Shown here in pieces: positions 24,014 to 34,549 of a stretch of 64,000 nucleotides of DNA. This DNA is from JAICJC01 sp963709425 (GTDB taxonomy: Bacteria > Actinomycetota > Thermoleophilia > Gaiellales > JAICJC01): positions 1 through 64,000 of the forward strand of contig CAVPWG010000003.1 in the NCBI GenBank assembly GCA_963709425.1, read 5' to 3'. Numbering within the stretch: position 1 is the stretch's first letter; each line of letters starts with the position of its first letter. Under the pieces are notes generated by a model that was not told the DNA's origin, did not search any database, and worked only from the letters and a program-made list of their open reading frames with translations. Made by a program: the position numbers and the translations under genes.

Positions 24014-24043
24014 TTGACTGCCGGCGGGCTGATCGGCTATCGT
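24014..24043 (+). promoter_or_regulatory. Promoter of the structured RNA
   Basis: TTGACT (24014-24019) and TATCGT (24038-24043) are spaced by 18 bases, close to the vegetative sigma consensus, and would start a transcript near 24050 on the plus strand. Confidence 0.6.
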
Positions 24044-24049
24044 GAGCTT

Positions 24050-24234
24050 CACAACGCGAAGACGGCACGCTCGAGAAGGCGATGTCGGAGACAGGAACTT
24101 GAAGCCGGTGGGCCGCCGGTAGAAGGATTCGGGAAGTCTCCGGGGTCTCATCGCCCAACTCGGCGACCGGGGGTCGGAGTCACAAAGCGCGGTGGTGAGG
24201 ACTGGAGCCCCTCACCACCGCGCGACTCATTTTT
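24050..24234 (+). ncRNA. Candidate structured non-coding RNA, about 185 nt
   Basis: Between two minus-strand genes lies a plus-strand unit with promoter, ordered stems and terminator. Stems: CTTC/GAAG (24047-24061); an interrupted long stem GGCGATG with CATCGCC (24078-24084, 24149-24155) and GGAGAC with GTCTCC (24087-24092, 24136-24141); and ACTC..CGACC with GGTCG..GAGT (24158-24180). A 14-bp perfect terminator stem (24187-24200 with 24210-24223) is followed by five T. No protein frame in it looks coding. The size is like 6S RNA, but 5' and 3' ends do not pair, so I do not assign a family. Confidence 0.55.
24187..24234 (+). terminator. Intrinsic terminator of the structured RNA
   Basis: A 14-bp perfect stem, GCGCGGTGGTGAGG with its complement, around a nine-base loop, followed after a few bases by TTTTT at 24230-24234. 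It is the best rho-independent terminator in the window. Confidence 0.85.
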
Positions 24235-24266
24235 GAGAAGCCACCGGGACCCTCGCCGCGCGGCCT

Positions 24267-24296
24267 GAGGAATGACCCATCGAGGGGTCATTCCTC
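24267..24296 (-). terminator. Terminator overlapping the hrcA stop
   Basis: GAGGAATGACCC (24267-24278) and its exact complement (24285-24296) form a 12-bp stem with a six-base loop. It contains the last codons and TGA of hrcA, so the end of the operon is read into the stem. Confidence 0.65.
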
Positions 24297-25322
24297 ATAG
24301 ATCTCGGCGACGAACTCCGACAGGGCGTGCGCGGCTCCGCGGACGGACTGGATCGCCACCGCGTAGTCCATCCGCCGCGGACCTATCAGCGAGACGGTGC
24401 CGAGGTTCCGCGTCGCGAGCCCGTAGTTCGCGGCGACCATCGCGAGGCCACGCATATAGGGCACCGTGTGGTCGGCGCCGATGCGGAGATACGGACGCTG
24501 GGAGTCGAGCGCCTCGCGGAGCATCTCCAGCATCCCGACCCGTCCCTCCAGCACGCGGACGAGGTCGTTGATCTCGGCCAGGTCCGCGAAGTGCATCTCC
24601 TCGACCAGCCTGGCGCCGCCGCCGACGTAGAGCTGCTGCTCGGCCGCGTCCACGAGCTCCGTGAACGCGGGCCGGAGTGCGTCGAGGAACGCCCGCTCCC
24701 TCGTCGAGAGCCCGGGCTCGTCAAGCCGCGTCACGAGCGTCCGTCCGCCGAGCCGGACGCCGGTGAGCTGCTCGTTCAGGAAGGCGTTCCCCCACTCGGC
24801 GAGCTTCGGATCGACGACGCCCGGGAACGGGAAGATCCGCTTCGTGACCCCGCCCGTCGCCGTGATCACGACGACCATCACGACCTGCGGCTGGAGCACG
24901 ATCACCTCGATGTGGCGGATCTCGGTCGTCTCGAGCGGCGGCGCCGTGACGAGGGCGACGAGCGACGTGACCTGCGACAGCATCTCGGTCGTGACGCGAA
25001 GGGCCGTGTCGACCTCGCTCCGGACGTTCGAGAGGTCGACCGGGAGCACGGCCGCCGCGAGCGGCTGCTCGAGGAGCGACTCCGCGTAGAGCCGGTAGCC
25101 GGCATCGGTCGGCACCCGGCCCGCCGACGTGTGCGGGTGGTCGAGGAAGCCGCGCGCCTCGAGCTCGGCCAGCTCGTAGCGTACGGTCGACGCCGATGCA
25201 TCCACGGCTCCCAGCTCGACCAGGGTCTTCGATCCGATCGGGTGGCCGCCCGCGATATAGGCGTCCACCACGCGCGTCAGGATCAGGATCTGGCGCGGCG
25301 TCAGCGGAAGGCGCGGGCTCAT
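24288..25322 (-). CDS. hrcA: Heat-inducible transcription repressor HrcA
   Basis: HrcA represses class I heat-shock genes at CIRCE operators and is kept active by GroEL. The 344-residue product has the N-terminal winged helix (LTPRQILILTRVVDAYIAGG, STVRYELAELEARGFLDHPH, TSAGRVPTDAGYRLYAE), the GAF-like middle and the C-terminal dimer part with SLIGPRRMDYAVAIQSVRGA. The ATG start overlaps the hemW stop by four bases (ATGA). I found no CIRCE in the window, so its targets probably lie elsewhere. Confidence 0.94.
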   Translation of the reverse strand: MSPRLPLTPRQILILTRVVDAYIAGGHPIGSKTLVELGAVDASASTVRYELAELEARGFLDHPHTSAGRVPTDAGYRLYAESLLEQPLAAAVLPVDLSNVRSEVDTALRVTTEMLSQVTSLVALVTAPPLETTEIRHIEVIVLQPQVVMVVVITATGGVTKRIFPFPGVVDPKLAEWGNAFLNEQLTGVRLGGRTLVTRLDEPGLSTRERAFLDALRPAFTELVDAAEQQLYVGGGARLVEEMHFADLAEINDLVRVLEGRVGMLEMLREALDSQRPYLRIGADHTVPYMRGLAMVAANYGLATRNLGTVSLIGPRRMDYAVAIQSVRGAAHALSEFVAEIYEE

Positions 25323-26400
25323 CGCAGCACGCTCGCGACGACGTCGTTGGCGAGGAACCGGCCGCGGTCCGTGAGGGCCATCGAGCCGTCGCGGCGGTCG
25401 AGCATGCCGGCGGCTGCGAGCCGTGCGCACGCGCCGTCGTCGACGAGCACGGCAAGCCCGTTCAGCTCGAGCGGCGTGTCGAGCCGCAGGCCGAGCATCA
25501 GCCGCTCGGTTCCGCGCTCGGCGGGCGTCAGCAGCTCGACCTCGGCCGGTGGGTGGTCGCCGGCCTCCACGGCCGCCAGATAGCCGCGCACGCCGGGGCG
25601 GTTGCGGCGCCGCTCGAGGCCGACCGTCGAGACCGCTCCGACGCCCACGCCGAGGTAGTCGTGGCCGAGCCAGTAGCCCAGGTTGTGGCGGCACTCGTGG
25701 CCCGGGCGGCAGAAGTTGGCCGTCTCGTACCAGCGGTAGCCCGCCGCCCGCATCCTGGCCACGACCTCCTCGTAGTAGACCTCCATCGCCTCGGCCTGCC
25801 GCTCGAGCTCGCGGCCGTGGCGGTGCGTGAAGCGAGTGCCCGGCTTGGCCTCGAGCTCGTAGGAGCTGACGTGATTGGGCTCGAGCGCCAGCAGGTCGTC
25901 GAGGTCGGCCCGCAGGTCGCCGAGGCCCTGGCCCGGAACCCCAAAGATCAGGTCGAGGTTGAGACTTTGAACGCCCGCGTCGCGCAGGAGCGCGACCGCG
26001 CGTGCGATCTGCTCCGGCCGGGCACGCCGCTCGAGCACGTCCAGAACATGCGGCCGGAAGCTCTGCGCGCCGAGCGAGACCCGGGTCACGCCACCCTCGA
26101 CCAGAACTTGAGCCTTGGCGCGCGTGATCGTCTCGGGGTTGCACTCGACCGTCACCTCGCCGGCAGCGGGGAGCGCAGCCAGGAGGCGCGCGAGGTCGGC
26201 GTCGGCCAGGATCGACGGCGTGCCGCCGCCGACGAAGATGGTCTCGGGCTCGACCCGCGCGCGGCCGAGCTCCGCGGTCAGCGCGTCCACGTAGCGGCCG
26301 CGCTCGTCCTCGTGGCCCGTCACGGTGACGAAGTCGCAGTAGCCGCACCGATGCGCGCAGAACGGCACGTGCACGTAGAGATGCCGGATCCCCGCGGCGC

Positions 26401-26404
<4 letters not shown>
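25319..26404 (-). CDS. hemW: Radical-SAM heme chaperone HemW
   Basis: The 361-residue product has the radical-SAM cluster site CAHRCGYCDFV (CxxxCxxC) after LYVHVPF, the glycine motif FVGGGTPS, GAQSFRPHVLDVLERR and ETANFCRPGHECRHNLGYW. These are the marks of HemW, once annotated as oxygen-independent coproporphyrinogen oxidase; the CDF version without the CxxxCxxCxC fourth cysteine fits HemW, which inserts heme. Overlaps of four bases join it to lepA and hrcA. Confidence 0.92.
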
Positions 26405-28209
<1,805 letters not shown>

Positions 28210-28218
28210 GGATGAAGG

Positions 28219-29766
28219 TTATCCAGCCCGGTCGCGGCTCCTGGCGAGCGACGCCAGGACGTCCATCTCCGCGAGGTGCAGAATCCGGGCCGCGGCCAGG
28301 TACGCCCCGCCCCCCGCCGCGAGCCCGAGACCCACCGAGGCGAGCTGCGCCGCCAGCGACCGTCCGAGCAGCTGGTCGAGCGGCCACCAGACGCCGAACG
28401 CCGCCGCGGTGCAGTAGACCGTCGCGACCGCGATGCGCGCAGCCTCGCCGGCAACCTCACGCACGTGGAGGCTCCCGACCCTTCTGCTCAGGAGCGTCGC
28501 CAGCACCGCAGCATTGAACGTTGTGACGATCGCCGTGGCGAGCGCGATCCCGCCGGCGCCGAACGGCTTGTAGAGGATCAGGTCGAGGATCAGGTTCAGG
28601 AACAGGTTCCCGGCGGCGATCCGGGTCGGGGTGCGGGCCTCCTGGAGAGCGAAGAAGCCGCGCGTCATGAGGAGCGCGATCCCGTTCGCGACGAGTCCCA
28701 GCGAGAACGCGGCCAGCGCGGCGGCCACGTTCGACGTGTCGGAGCTCGTGAAGCTGCCGTGCTGGAAGATCAGGCGGACGATCGGCGCGGCGAGCGCGAT
28801 CGACACGGCTGCCGCCGGAAGGAGGAGGAACACGATCGTGCGCGCGCCCGTCGAGACGGTCCGCGCGAAGCCCGCCGTGTCGCCACGGGCGGCGAGCCGC
28901 GAGATCTCGGGGAAGAGGACGACCGTGACGGCGACCGAGAAGAGGCCCTGCGGCAGCATGAAGAGCCGGAATGCGTAGTTCAGGTCGGCGTCGGCGTGCG
29001 GGGATGCGAGCGTCGCGATCACGAGGTCGATCGTCAGGTTGAAGTTGATGAGGCCGAGCCCGATCGTCACGGGCAGCATCTGGCGCAGAATGCGCTGCAC
29101 ATCCGGGTGGCGCCACGCCAGGCTGACCACGAAGTGCGACCGGCCCCGCAGGAGCGGCAGCGGGATCAGGAACTGGCTCACGGTCGCGATGAGGACGCCG
29201 ACCGCGTACGCCGTGATGTCGCCGGCGAAGAGGACGAGCGCCAGGATGATGATCGCGTTCCAGGCGACCGGCGCGATCGCCGGGACGCCGAAGATGTCGT
29301 AGGAGTTCAGGATGCCCGTGATGACCCCGGTCATCCCCAGGATCACGATGATCGGGAACAGGTAGCGCGACAGCGTGACGACCAGGTCGGGATCGATGTT
29401 CTCGTGGCCCGGGACGAAGAGCGGCATGATCCACGGCGCCGCGATGATGAAGAGGGCCGAGATCGCCCCGAGGACGACTGCCGCGAGCCACAGCACGATG
29501 CTCGCGACCCGCCACGCCTCCGGCTCGCGGCCCTTCTCGCGGAGCTCGACGAACACGGGCACGAACGCCGCCGAGATGGCGGTGTCGGCGACGAGGCTGC
29601 GGATCAGATTCGGGACGTTGAACGCGATCAGGAACGCGCCCAGCGCCGGGCTCGTGCTGAAGTAGTAGGCGGCCACCTGCTCGCGAACGACACCGGCGAC
29701 CCGGGAGAGCGCAGTCGCCGATCCGAACGCCGCGGTGGATACGGCCAGGCGCCGCCGATCGCTCAT
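28219..29766 (-). CDS. murJ: Lipid II flippase MurJ
   Basis: The 515-residue product is a 14-helix MVF/MviN protein: SRVAGVVREQVAAYYF at the first helix, NLIRSLVADTAISAAFVPVF, and FMLPQGLFSVAVTVVLFPEI in the middle, all typical of MurJ. It moves lipid II across the membrane for peptidoglycan synthesis. I use the ATG at 29766; TAGACT (29775-29780) lies eight bases upstream, so the message is leaderless. A longer start inside rpsT's promoter is unlikely. Confidence 0.93.
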   Translation of the reverse strand: MSDRRRLAVSTAAFGSATALSRVAGVVREQVAAYYFSTSPALGAFLIAFNVPNLIRSLVADTAISAAFVPVFVELREKGREPEAWRVASIVLWLAAVVLGAISALFIIAAPWIMPLFVPGHENIDPDLVVTLSRYLFPIIVILGMTGVITGILNSYDIFGVPAIAPVAWNAIIILALVLFAGDITAYAVGVLIATVSQFLIPLPLLRGRSHFVVSLAWRHPDVQRILRQMLPVTIGLGLINFNLTIDLVIATLASPHADADLNYAFRLFMLPQGLFSVAVTVVLFPEISRLAARGDTAGFARTVSTGARTIVFLLLPAAAVSIALAAPIVRLIFQHGSFTSSDTSNVAAALAAFSLGLVANGIALLMTRGFFALQEARTPTRIAAGNLFLNLILDLILYKPFGAGGIALATAIVTTFNAAVLATLLSRRVGSLHVREVAGEAARIAVATVYCTAAAFGVWWPLDQLLGRSLAAQLASVGLGLAAGGGAYLAAARILHLAEMDVLASLARSRDRAG

Positions 29767-29810
29767 CGGCGCCGAGTCTACCGGGAGCGCTGCTACCATC
29801 CGCGGCGCCC
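29767..29810. promoter_or_regulatory. Divergent leaderless promoters of murJ and rpsT
   Basis: The 44-base gap carries TAGACT (29780-29775, minus) eight bases before murJ and TACCAT (29794-29799, plus) eleven bases before rpsT. Cell-wall and ribosomal-protein transcription start back to back. Confidence 0.6.
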
Positions 29811-30083
29811 GTGGCCAACTCCAAGCAACAGGCAAAGCGCGTCCGCACCGCTGCCAGGCAGCGGCTCGAGAACCTGCGCTACCGCACGCAGATCAAGACG
29901 CTCCAGCGTCGGCTGGGCGAGGCGGTCGACGGTGGCGACGGCGAGCAGATCGCTGCGGCGCACGTCCGCCTCGTGTCGGTCGTCGATCGAGCGGCTGCTC
30001 GCCACGCGATCCATCGCAACGCCGCGGCCCGCCGCAAGGCTCAGGCCGCCCGCGTCGTCAACGAGGCCCGAGTCTCCGCGTAA
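29811..30083 (+). CDS. rpsT: 30S ribosomal protein S20
   Basis: The 90-residue basic, helical product begins ANSKQQAKRVRTAARQRLEN and continues RYRTQIKTLQRRLGEAVDGG, matching S20. The GTG start has no ribosome binding site. It ends 26 bases inside the convergent membrane-protein gene on the other strand. Confidence 0.96.
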   Translation: MANSKQQAKRVRTAARQRLENLRYRTQIKTLQRRLGEAVDGGDGEQIAAAHVRLVSVVDRAAARHAIHRNAAARRKAQAARVVNEARVSA

Positions 30084-30720
30084 CGAGCCCGAGCAGGATC
30101 AGCGTCACGCCCGCGGCCTGGCCGAGCGCGAACAGCGCGTAGCTCCCCGCGCGGGTAGCGGTCGACGCGGCCGCGATCACCGCCACACCGGCGGCGACGA
30201 GGAGCGGGCGCGGATCGCGGCGGCGGCGGGCGGATGCGATCGACCCGACGAGCAGGATGACCGTGCCGACCGAGTTCAGACCGATCGCCATCACCTTCGG
30301 CCACGTCCCCTCGAGCGCGTCGTTGGGCGGTGTCGCTCCGGCCCGGGCCAGCTCGGCTCCGTCGACGCGGGCCGCGAGCACGGCCGCCGCGGCTGCGAAC
30401 GTCAGGAAGAGCATCGTCGCGGCGGCCATCCGGGTGACCGTGCGGCCCGGAAGCACCAGCAGGAGCTCGCCGACCGCCAGGTAGGCGACCACAAGGATTC
30501 CTCCGGTGAGGTAGTAGACGCGGAACGGGCCGGCCGTCCACCCGTGTGCCGCACCCAGCCAGAGCGCCGCCGCGGCAACCGTGAAGAGCGCGAACCCGAC
30601 GGCCCAGGCGATGAACGCCGGCCGGCGGGGATTGGGCGCGATGGCACGGCGCGCCGCGATCACCGTGCACACCGCCGCGACGGCGGTCGCCGCGGCCGCC
30701 GCCGCGGTCTGGCCGCTCAT
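30058..30720 (-). CDS. Integral membrane protein, about seven helices, unknown
   Basis: The 220-residue product is almost all hydrophobic segments: AFIAWAVGFALFTVAAAALW, YLTGGILVVAYLAVGELLLV, MAAATMLFLTFAAAAAVLAA, GLNSVGTVILLVGSIAS, LLVAAGVAVIAAASTAT and LFALGQAAGVTLILLGLV. I count six or seven helices with an Arg-rich cytoplasmic end. No family recognised. It starts on the last bases of holA (ATGA), so it is translated from the holA message. Confidence 0.7.
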   Translation of the reverse strand: MSGQTAAAAAATAVAAVCTVIAARRAIAPNPRRPAFIAWAVGFALFTVAAAALWLGAAHGWTAGPFRVYYLTGGILVVAYLAVGELLLVLPGRTVTRMAAATMLFLTFAAAAAVLAARVDGAELARAGATPPNDALEGTWPKVMAIGLNSVGTVILLVGSIASARRRRDPRPLLVAAGVAVIAAASTATRAGSYALFALGQAAGVTLILLGLVTRRLGPR

Positions 30721-31667
30721 CCGCTCGTGATGTCGGCCAGCGCGAGCTCGAGCTCGAAGCGGGGGTCGAGCCTGCTGCCGCCCTTCACCGCCAGGTCGAG
30801 GTCGGCGAGCCGCACAACCGCGCGCCCCAGCTCGTCGCGGGCGAAGGACCGCGCCTGGCCGACGAGCTTCCCGGCCGGGAACGGCTTCAGGTTGAGGTCG
30901 CGGGCGACGTCCGCCTGGGAGCCGCCCGCGTCGAGAACCACGGCGGCGCGATGCACCTTGCGGACGTGCGAGGCGAGCTGCGAGATCAGCCGACCAACAT
31001 CCTCCGGGCGCTCGATGTCGGCAGTCGCGAGCGCGAGCACCGTCGCGGGGTCGCGCCGCCCCCAGGCGTCGGTGATGTCCCACGGCTTGATGTCGGCTCG
31101 GGGGATCACGAGCAGCTCGACGTCCTCCACGCGGGCCTCGGCACCCGCGCAGTAGGCCGCCAGCTTCTCGACCTCCAGGGCGAGGTCGCCGACGTCGTCG
31201 CCGGCCAGGTCGACGAGCCGGCGGGCGACGGCAGCCGAGCACGAGACGCCGAGATCGGCGAGCCGGCGAACGACCCAATCGGCCGCCTGCTTTCGCTCCG
31301 GCGCGTCGAAGAGGCGGACGTCGCCGACCGCTGCGACGGCCGCGGCGAGTGGGTGCTTCGGCGTGATACCGGCGCCGCCGAAGAGGGCGAGCACGGTGTC
31401 GGGGGCAGGGTCCGCGAGGTACGCGACGATCTCTGCGACGGCGTCGTCGTCGAGGGCCTCGGCGTTCCTCACGAGCACGAGCCGGCGGCCGCCGAAGAGC
31501 CCCATGGCGTTGCACGCCCCGGCGACATCGACCGGCTGATCGCCGCCGGCCGAGAACTGCTCGACCGACTCCTCGGGGAAGTGCGCCCGCAGGCGGGTGA
31601 TCGCCGCGTCCACCTTCGGCCAGTCGCTGCCGGCGATGAGATACGCAACCCTCAGGTCCGGGGTCAT
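30717..31667 (-). CDS. holA: DNA polymerase III subunit delta
   Basis: HolA opens the beta clamp for the clamp loader. The 316-residue product has the family outline: AYLIAGSDWPKVDAAITRLR at the start, GLFGGRRLVLVRNAEALDDD, and the C-terminal helices with GRLISQLASHVRKVHRAAVV and ARSFARDELGRAVVRLADLD plus LDPRFELELALADI. Walker A is absent, as expected in delta. The ATG at 31667 is close to TAGGGT, 13 bases upstream. Confidence 0.9.
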   Translation of the reverse strand: MTPDLRVAYLIAGSDWPKVDAAITRLRAHFPEESVEQFSAGGDQPVDVAGACNAMGLFGGRRLVLVRNAEALDDDAVAEIVAYLADPAPDTVLALFGGAGITPKHPLAAAVAAVGDVRLFDAPERKQAADWVVRRLADLGVSCSAAVARRLVDLAGDDVGDLALEVEKLAAYCAGAEARVEDVELLVIPRADIKPWDITDAWGRRDPATVLALATADIERPEDVGRLISQLASHVRKVHRAAVVLDAGGSQADVARDLNLKPFPAGKLVGQARSFARDELGRAVVRLADLDLAVKGGSRLDPRFELELALADITSG

Positions 31668-31683
31668 GCCTGCTTCACCAACC

Positions 31684-32172
31684 CTAACCCTCTACGTGAG
31701 CTGTATTCCTGGACGCCGGCGCTCGCCGCGCCCGGCGCTCGCCTTGCGACGCGATCACGCGCGAGCGCTCGAGCAGCTGCGCGAACGTGATCGTCTCGAG
31801 GACGGATCGCAGCATCCCGCGCGCCTCGAGCCAGACGCCCGGCAGCGCCTCCGCACCGGGCGGGTAGGTGACCTCGTCGGGCCGCACGCCGGCGACGGCT
31901 GCGATCGGGCCGTCGACGATCCGGATCACCTCGGCCAGCGAGATCTCCTCCGCCGGCACCGCCAGCCGGTAGCCGCCCTCGGGCCCGCGCTGCGAGGCGA
32001 CGATGCCCGCATGCTTGAGCTCACCGAGGATGTTCTCGACGAACTTCAGGGGCAGATCCTGTGCCCGGGCGACGAGCTCGCCCTTGATCGGCCCCTCCCC
32101 CTGGTGGGCCGCCAGCACGAGCACCGCCCGCACCGCGTAGTCGGCCTTGGCGGAGAGCTTCACAGGGGACAT
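31684..32172 (-). CDS. Rrf2-family transcriptional regulator without cysteines
   Basis: The 162-residue product has the Rrf2 winged helix: KLSAKADYAVRAVLVLAAHQ, LPLKFVENILGELKHAGIVA and SQRGPEGGYRLAVPAEEISL. IscR, NsrR and RsrR hold an Fe-S cluster with three cysteines in the loop after the third helix; this protein has no cysteine at all, so it must sense by another route, as CymR does. It is divergent from the citrate synthase gene with only 29 bases between start codons, which makes that gene its likely target. Confidence 0.85.
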   Translation of the reverse strand: MSPVKLSAKADYAVRAVLVLAAHQGEGPIKGELVARAQDLPLKFVENILGELKHAGIVASQRGPEGGYRLAVPAEEISLAEVIRIVDGPIAAVAGVRPDEVTYPPGAEALPGVWLEARGMLRSVLETITFAQLLERSRVIASQGERRARRAPASRNTAHVEG

Positions 32173-32201
32173 TCTCGCACGCCCGCGGATACCATCGCGT
32201 C
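32173..32201. promoter_or_regulatory. Shared regulatory gap of rrf2 and citrate synthase genes
   Basis: TACCAT (32190-32195) lies six bases before the citrate synthase ATG. Any operator for the Rrf2 protein must overlap both promoters in these 29 bases. Confidence 0.45.
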
Positions 32202-33296
32202 ATGGCGGATGTGAACCCCGGCCTCGAGGGGGTGCTCGCGGCCGCGACGACGATCAGCCTGGTCGACGGATCCGCCGGGCGGCTGCTCTATCGCGGTTAC
32301 GAGATCGGCGATCTCGCGGCCCACGGGACATTCGACGGCGTGACCGCCCTCCTGCTCGACGGGGAATGGCCGGCGGCCACTGCCCCGCTCCCTCCGGCGG
32401 CGCTCGGTGAGCCGGTGCTCGCAGCGCTGCGCGGCCTGCCGCCGGACGCCGCACCGCTCGACGCGCTTCGCACCGGCGTCTCCGCGTGGGGTGCTGCGCA
32501 GGGGCTCGACTGGCCGCCGACGGCCGAGCAGAGCCGCGAGCTGATCGCGCTGGCGCCGGCCATCGTCGGCGGATTCGCGCGCGTCCGCGCCGGCGACGAT
32601 CCGGTCGACCCGCTCGGCGGGGAGGGGCTCGGGGTGGCCGGCCGCCTGCTCCACGCCATCACCGGCGAGGTTCCCGACGCGTCCCGGGAGCGCGCCCTCG
32701 ACGCCTACTTCGTCTGCTGCGCGGAGCACGGCCTGAACGCCTCGACGTTCACCGCCCGGGTCGTGACGTCGACCCACTCCGATCTGGCGAGCGCCGTCTG
32801 CGGCGCCGTCGGCGCGCTGAAGGGGCGACTGCACGGCGGGGCGCCGGCCGGCGTGCGAGACCAGCTCACGCAGATCGGCAGCGTCGAGCACGCCGAGCAG
32901 TGGATCCGTGAGGCGCTCGGTCGAGGCGAGCGGCTGATGGGGTTCGGGCACCGGATCTACCGCACCACCGATCCACGCGCCGAGGCGCTGCGCCGAGTCG
33001 CGGAGGGCCTCGCCGGCGACGCGGCCTGGCTGAAGCTGGCCATCGACGTCGAGGACGTCGCCCTGCGCCTGCTCGCCGAGCACAAGCCGGACCGCGTGCT
33101 GAAGACGAACGTCGAGTACTACGCCTCGGTCGTCCTGGACGGCGTCGGGCTCCCGCCCGACCTCTACACGCCCGCGTTCGCGGTGGCGAGGACGGCGGGC
33201 TGGTGCGCACACGTGCTGGAGCAGGCCGAGCACGGCCGGCTCATCCGCCCGGACGCCGCATATGTCGGCCACGCGATACGGCCGCTGCCTGCCTGA
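32202..33296 (+). CDS. Citrate synthase family protein
   Basis: The 364-residue product condenses acetyl-CoA (or propionyl-CoA) with oxaloacetate. It opens with the citrate synthase start SLVDGSAGRLLYRGYEIGDL. Catalytic histidines lie in EHGLNASTFTAR and LMGFGHRIYRTTDPRAE. The third catalytic position reads NVEYYASVVL, with Glu instead of Asp, as in the CitA-type bacterial enzymes that I recall. The C-terminal TPAFAVARTAGWCAHVLEQ and GRLIRP complete the small domain. Whether it is citrate or methylcitrate synthase cannot be decided. Leaderless ATG. Confidence 0.88.
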   Translation: MADVNPGLEGVLAAATTISLVDGSAGRLLYRGYEIGDLAAHGTFDGVTALLLDGEWPAATAPLPPAALGEPVLAALRGLPPDAAPLDALRTGVSAWGAAQGLDWPPTAEQSRELIALAPAIVGGFARVRAGDDPVDPLGGEGLGVAGRLLHAITGEVPDASRERALDAYFVCCAEHGLNASTFTARVVTSTHSDLASAVCGAVGALKGRLHGGAPAGVRDQLTQIGSVEHAEQWIREALGRGERLMGFGHRIYRTTDPRAEALRRVAEGLAGDAAWLKLAIDVEDVALRLLAEHKPDRVLKTNVEYYASVVLDGVGLPPDLYTPAFAVARTAGWCAHVLEQAEHGRLIRPDAAYVGHAIRPLPA

Positions 33297-33319
33297 GATC
33301 CAGCGCCGCGGCGTATGCG

Positions 33320-34549
33320 TCACGAGCAGGCGTGCGAGATCCACAGCACGTATCGCGCGAGCAGGTCGGCCAGGCCCAGAAGCGGCAGGGCGAGAGGCGG
33401 CGAGACCGAGCCGACGGCCGTCCCGGCGATCGCCAGCCACAGGATGGGCGCGACGGCGGGCAATGCCAGCAGGTTGGCGGGGACCGCGAGCGGCGTCAGG
33501 CGCCCGAAGTGCCACCACGCGATCGGCGTCGTGACGACCGTGCAGGCGACAGAGATCGCCGCAGCGTCACCAACGGCGCTCCGCAGGCGCGGAGCGACGA
33601 GATGGATGGCCGCCACCGCCGCGAACGAGAGCTGGAACCCGGGGTCGAAGAGCTCCAGCGGATCGAACCCGAGCACCACGGCCGCACCGCACGCCAGCAG
33701 GTGCCACGGCGGTGCCGGGCGCGAGGCGAGCCATGCCGCCGAGACGAGGATTCCCGCGACCCCTGCGCGCACGATCGAGGGGCCGGCACCGGCGACGAGC
33801 ACGTAGGCCGTCGTCACGCCCCCGGCCGCCAGCCGGGCCAAGGTGCCGACGAGGCCGCAGATCCCAAGCGCGACGAGCGTGAAGGCGATCAGGAGCGCGA
33901 CATTCTGGCCGCTCACGGCCACGACGTGGTACAGCCCGCTCGCGCGTAGGCTCTGTCGCTCGGCATACGGGAGCCCGCTCGTGTCTCCCACCGCGATGCC
34001 GGCCACGAGCGCCCGTGCGGGCGACGGTGCCGGCGCTGCCCCCAGCCGCGCGAGCACGTAGCGGTGGGCGGTGTCGACGTCGCCCCACAGGCCGCCCCGG
34101 CGGCCCACCATGACCGCGCGGGTCGCGCGCAGCTCGAGGTGGATGCCCTGCGTCGCGTAGTAGTCGCGGACCACGGTGTCGAGCGGGCCGAGCGACCCGC
34201 TCACGCGGTAGATCCCACCCTGCTCGAGCGCGCTGCTCCGCGCGACGAGGATGACCGTCTCTCCGGCTCCCGCGACGGCTGCCGCCGCGCGCGAGCCGGA
34301 GGGCTGGCCCGTGACGGTGGCCACGGCGGTCGCCGGCCCCGGCGCCAGCGAGCGACGATCGAGGTCGGCCACCCGCGTCGAGCCCCACGCCACGGCGAGG
34401 GCGGCTGCTGCGGCGACGATCAGCGCCGATCGGGCGCTGCGCGCGAGCAGGAGTGCCGGCGCCGCCAGAAACGGCCGGTGGAGCGCCGCCGCCACGAGCC
34501 CTGCGTCGGCTGCCAGGACAACGGCCGCCGGCCGGTCAGAGGGTGACAT
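33320..34549 (-). CDS. comEC: ComEC/Rec2 competence membrane channel, short form
   Basis: ComEC forms the inner-membrane channel for single-stranded DNA. The 409-residue product has the N-terminal OB-like region (residues 70-170) and the Competence domain: ARALVAGIAVGDTSGLPYAE, LRASGLYHVVAVSGQNVALL and FDPGFQLSFAAVAAIHL. It stops after the last helix, without the metallo-beta-lactamase domain of long ComEC forms, so about half the usual length. Its start overlaps comEA by 14 bases. Confidence 0.9.
   Translation of the reverse strand: MSPSDRPAAVVLAADAGLVAAALHRPFLAAPALLLARSARSALIVAAAAALAVAWGSTRVADLDRRSLAPGPATAVATVTGQPSGSRAAAAVAGAGETVILVARSSALEQGGIYRVSGSLGPLDTVVRDYYATQGIHLELRATRAVMVGRRGGLWGDVDTAHRYVLARLGAAPAPSPARALVAGIAVGDTSGLPYAERQSLRASGLYHVVAVSGQNVALLIAFTLVALGICGLVGTLARLAAGGVTTAYVLVAGAGPSIVRAGVAGILVSAAWLASRPAPPWHLLACGAAVVLGFDPLELFDPGFQLSFAAVAAIHLVAPRLRSAVGDAAAISVACTVVTTPIAWWHFGRLTPLAVPANLLALPAVAPILWLAIAGTAVGSVSPPLALPLLGLADLLARYVLWISHACS

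Noticed and set aside
24050..24234. 6S RNA
   Set aside because: Length fits, but the ends do not pair to a closing stem and no central bubble can be drawn.
28276..31155. Open frame of over 950 codons on the plus strand
   Set aside because: It runs antisense to murJ and holA and through rpsT in another frame; composition is that of a shadow of high-GC genes.
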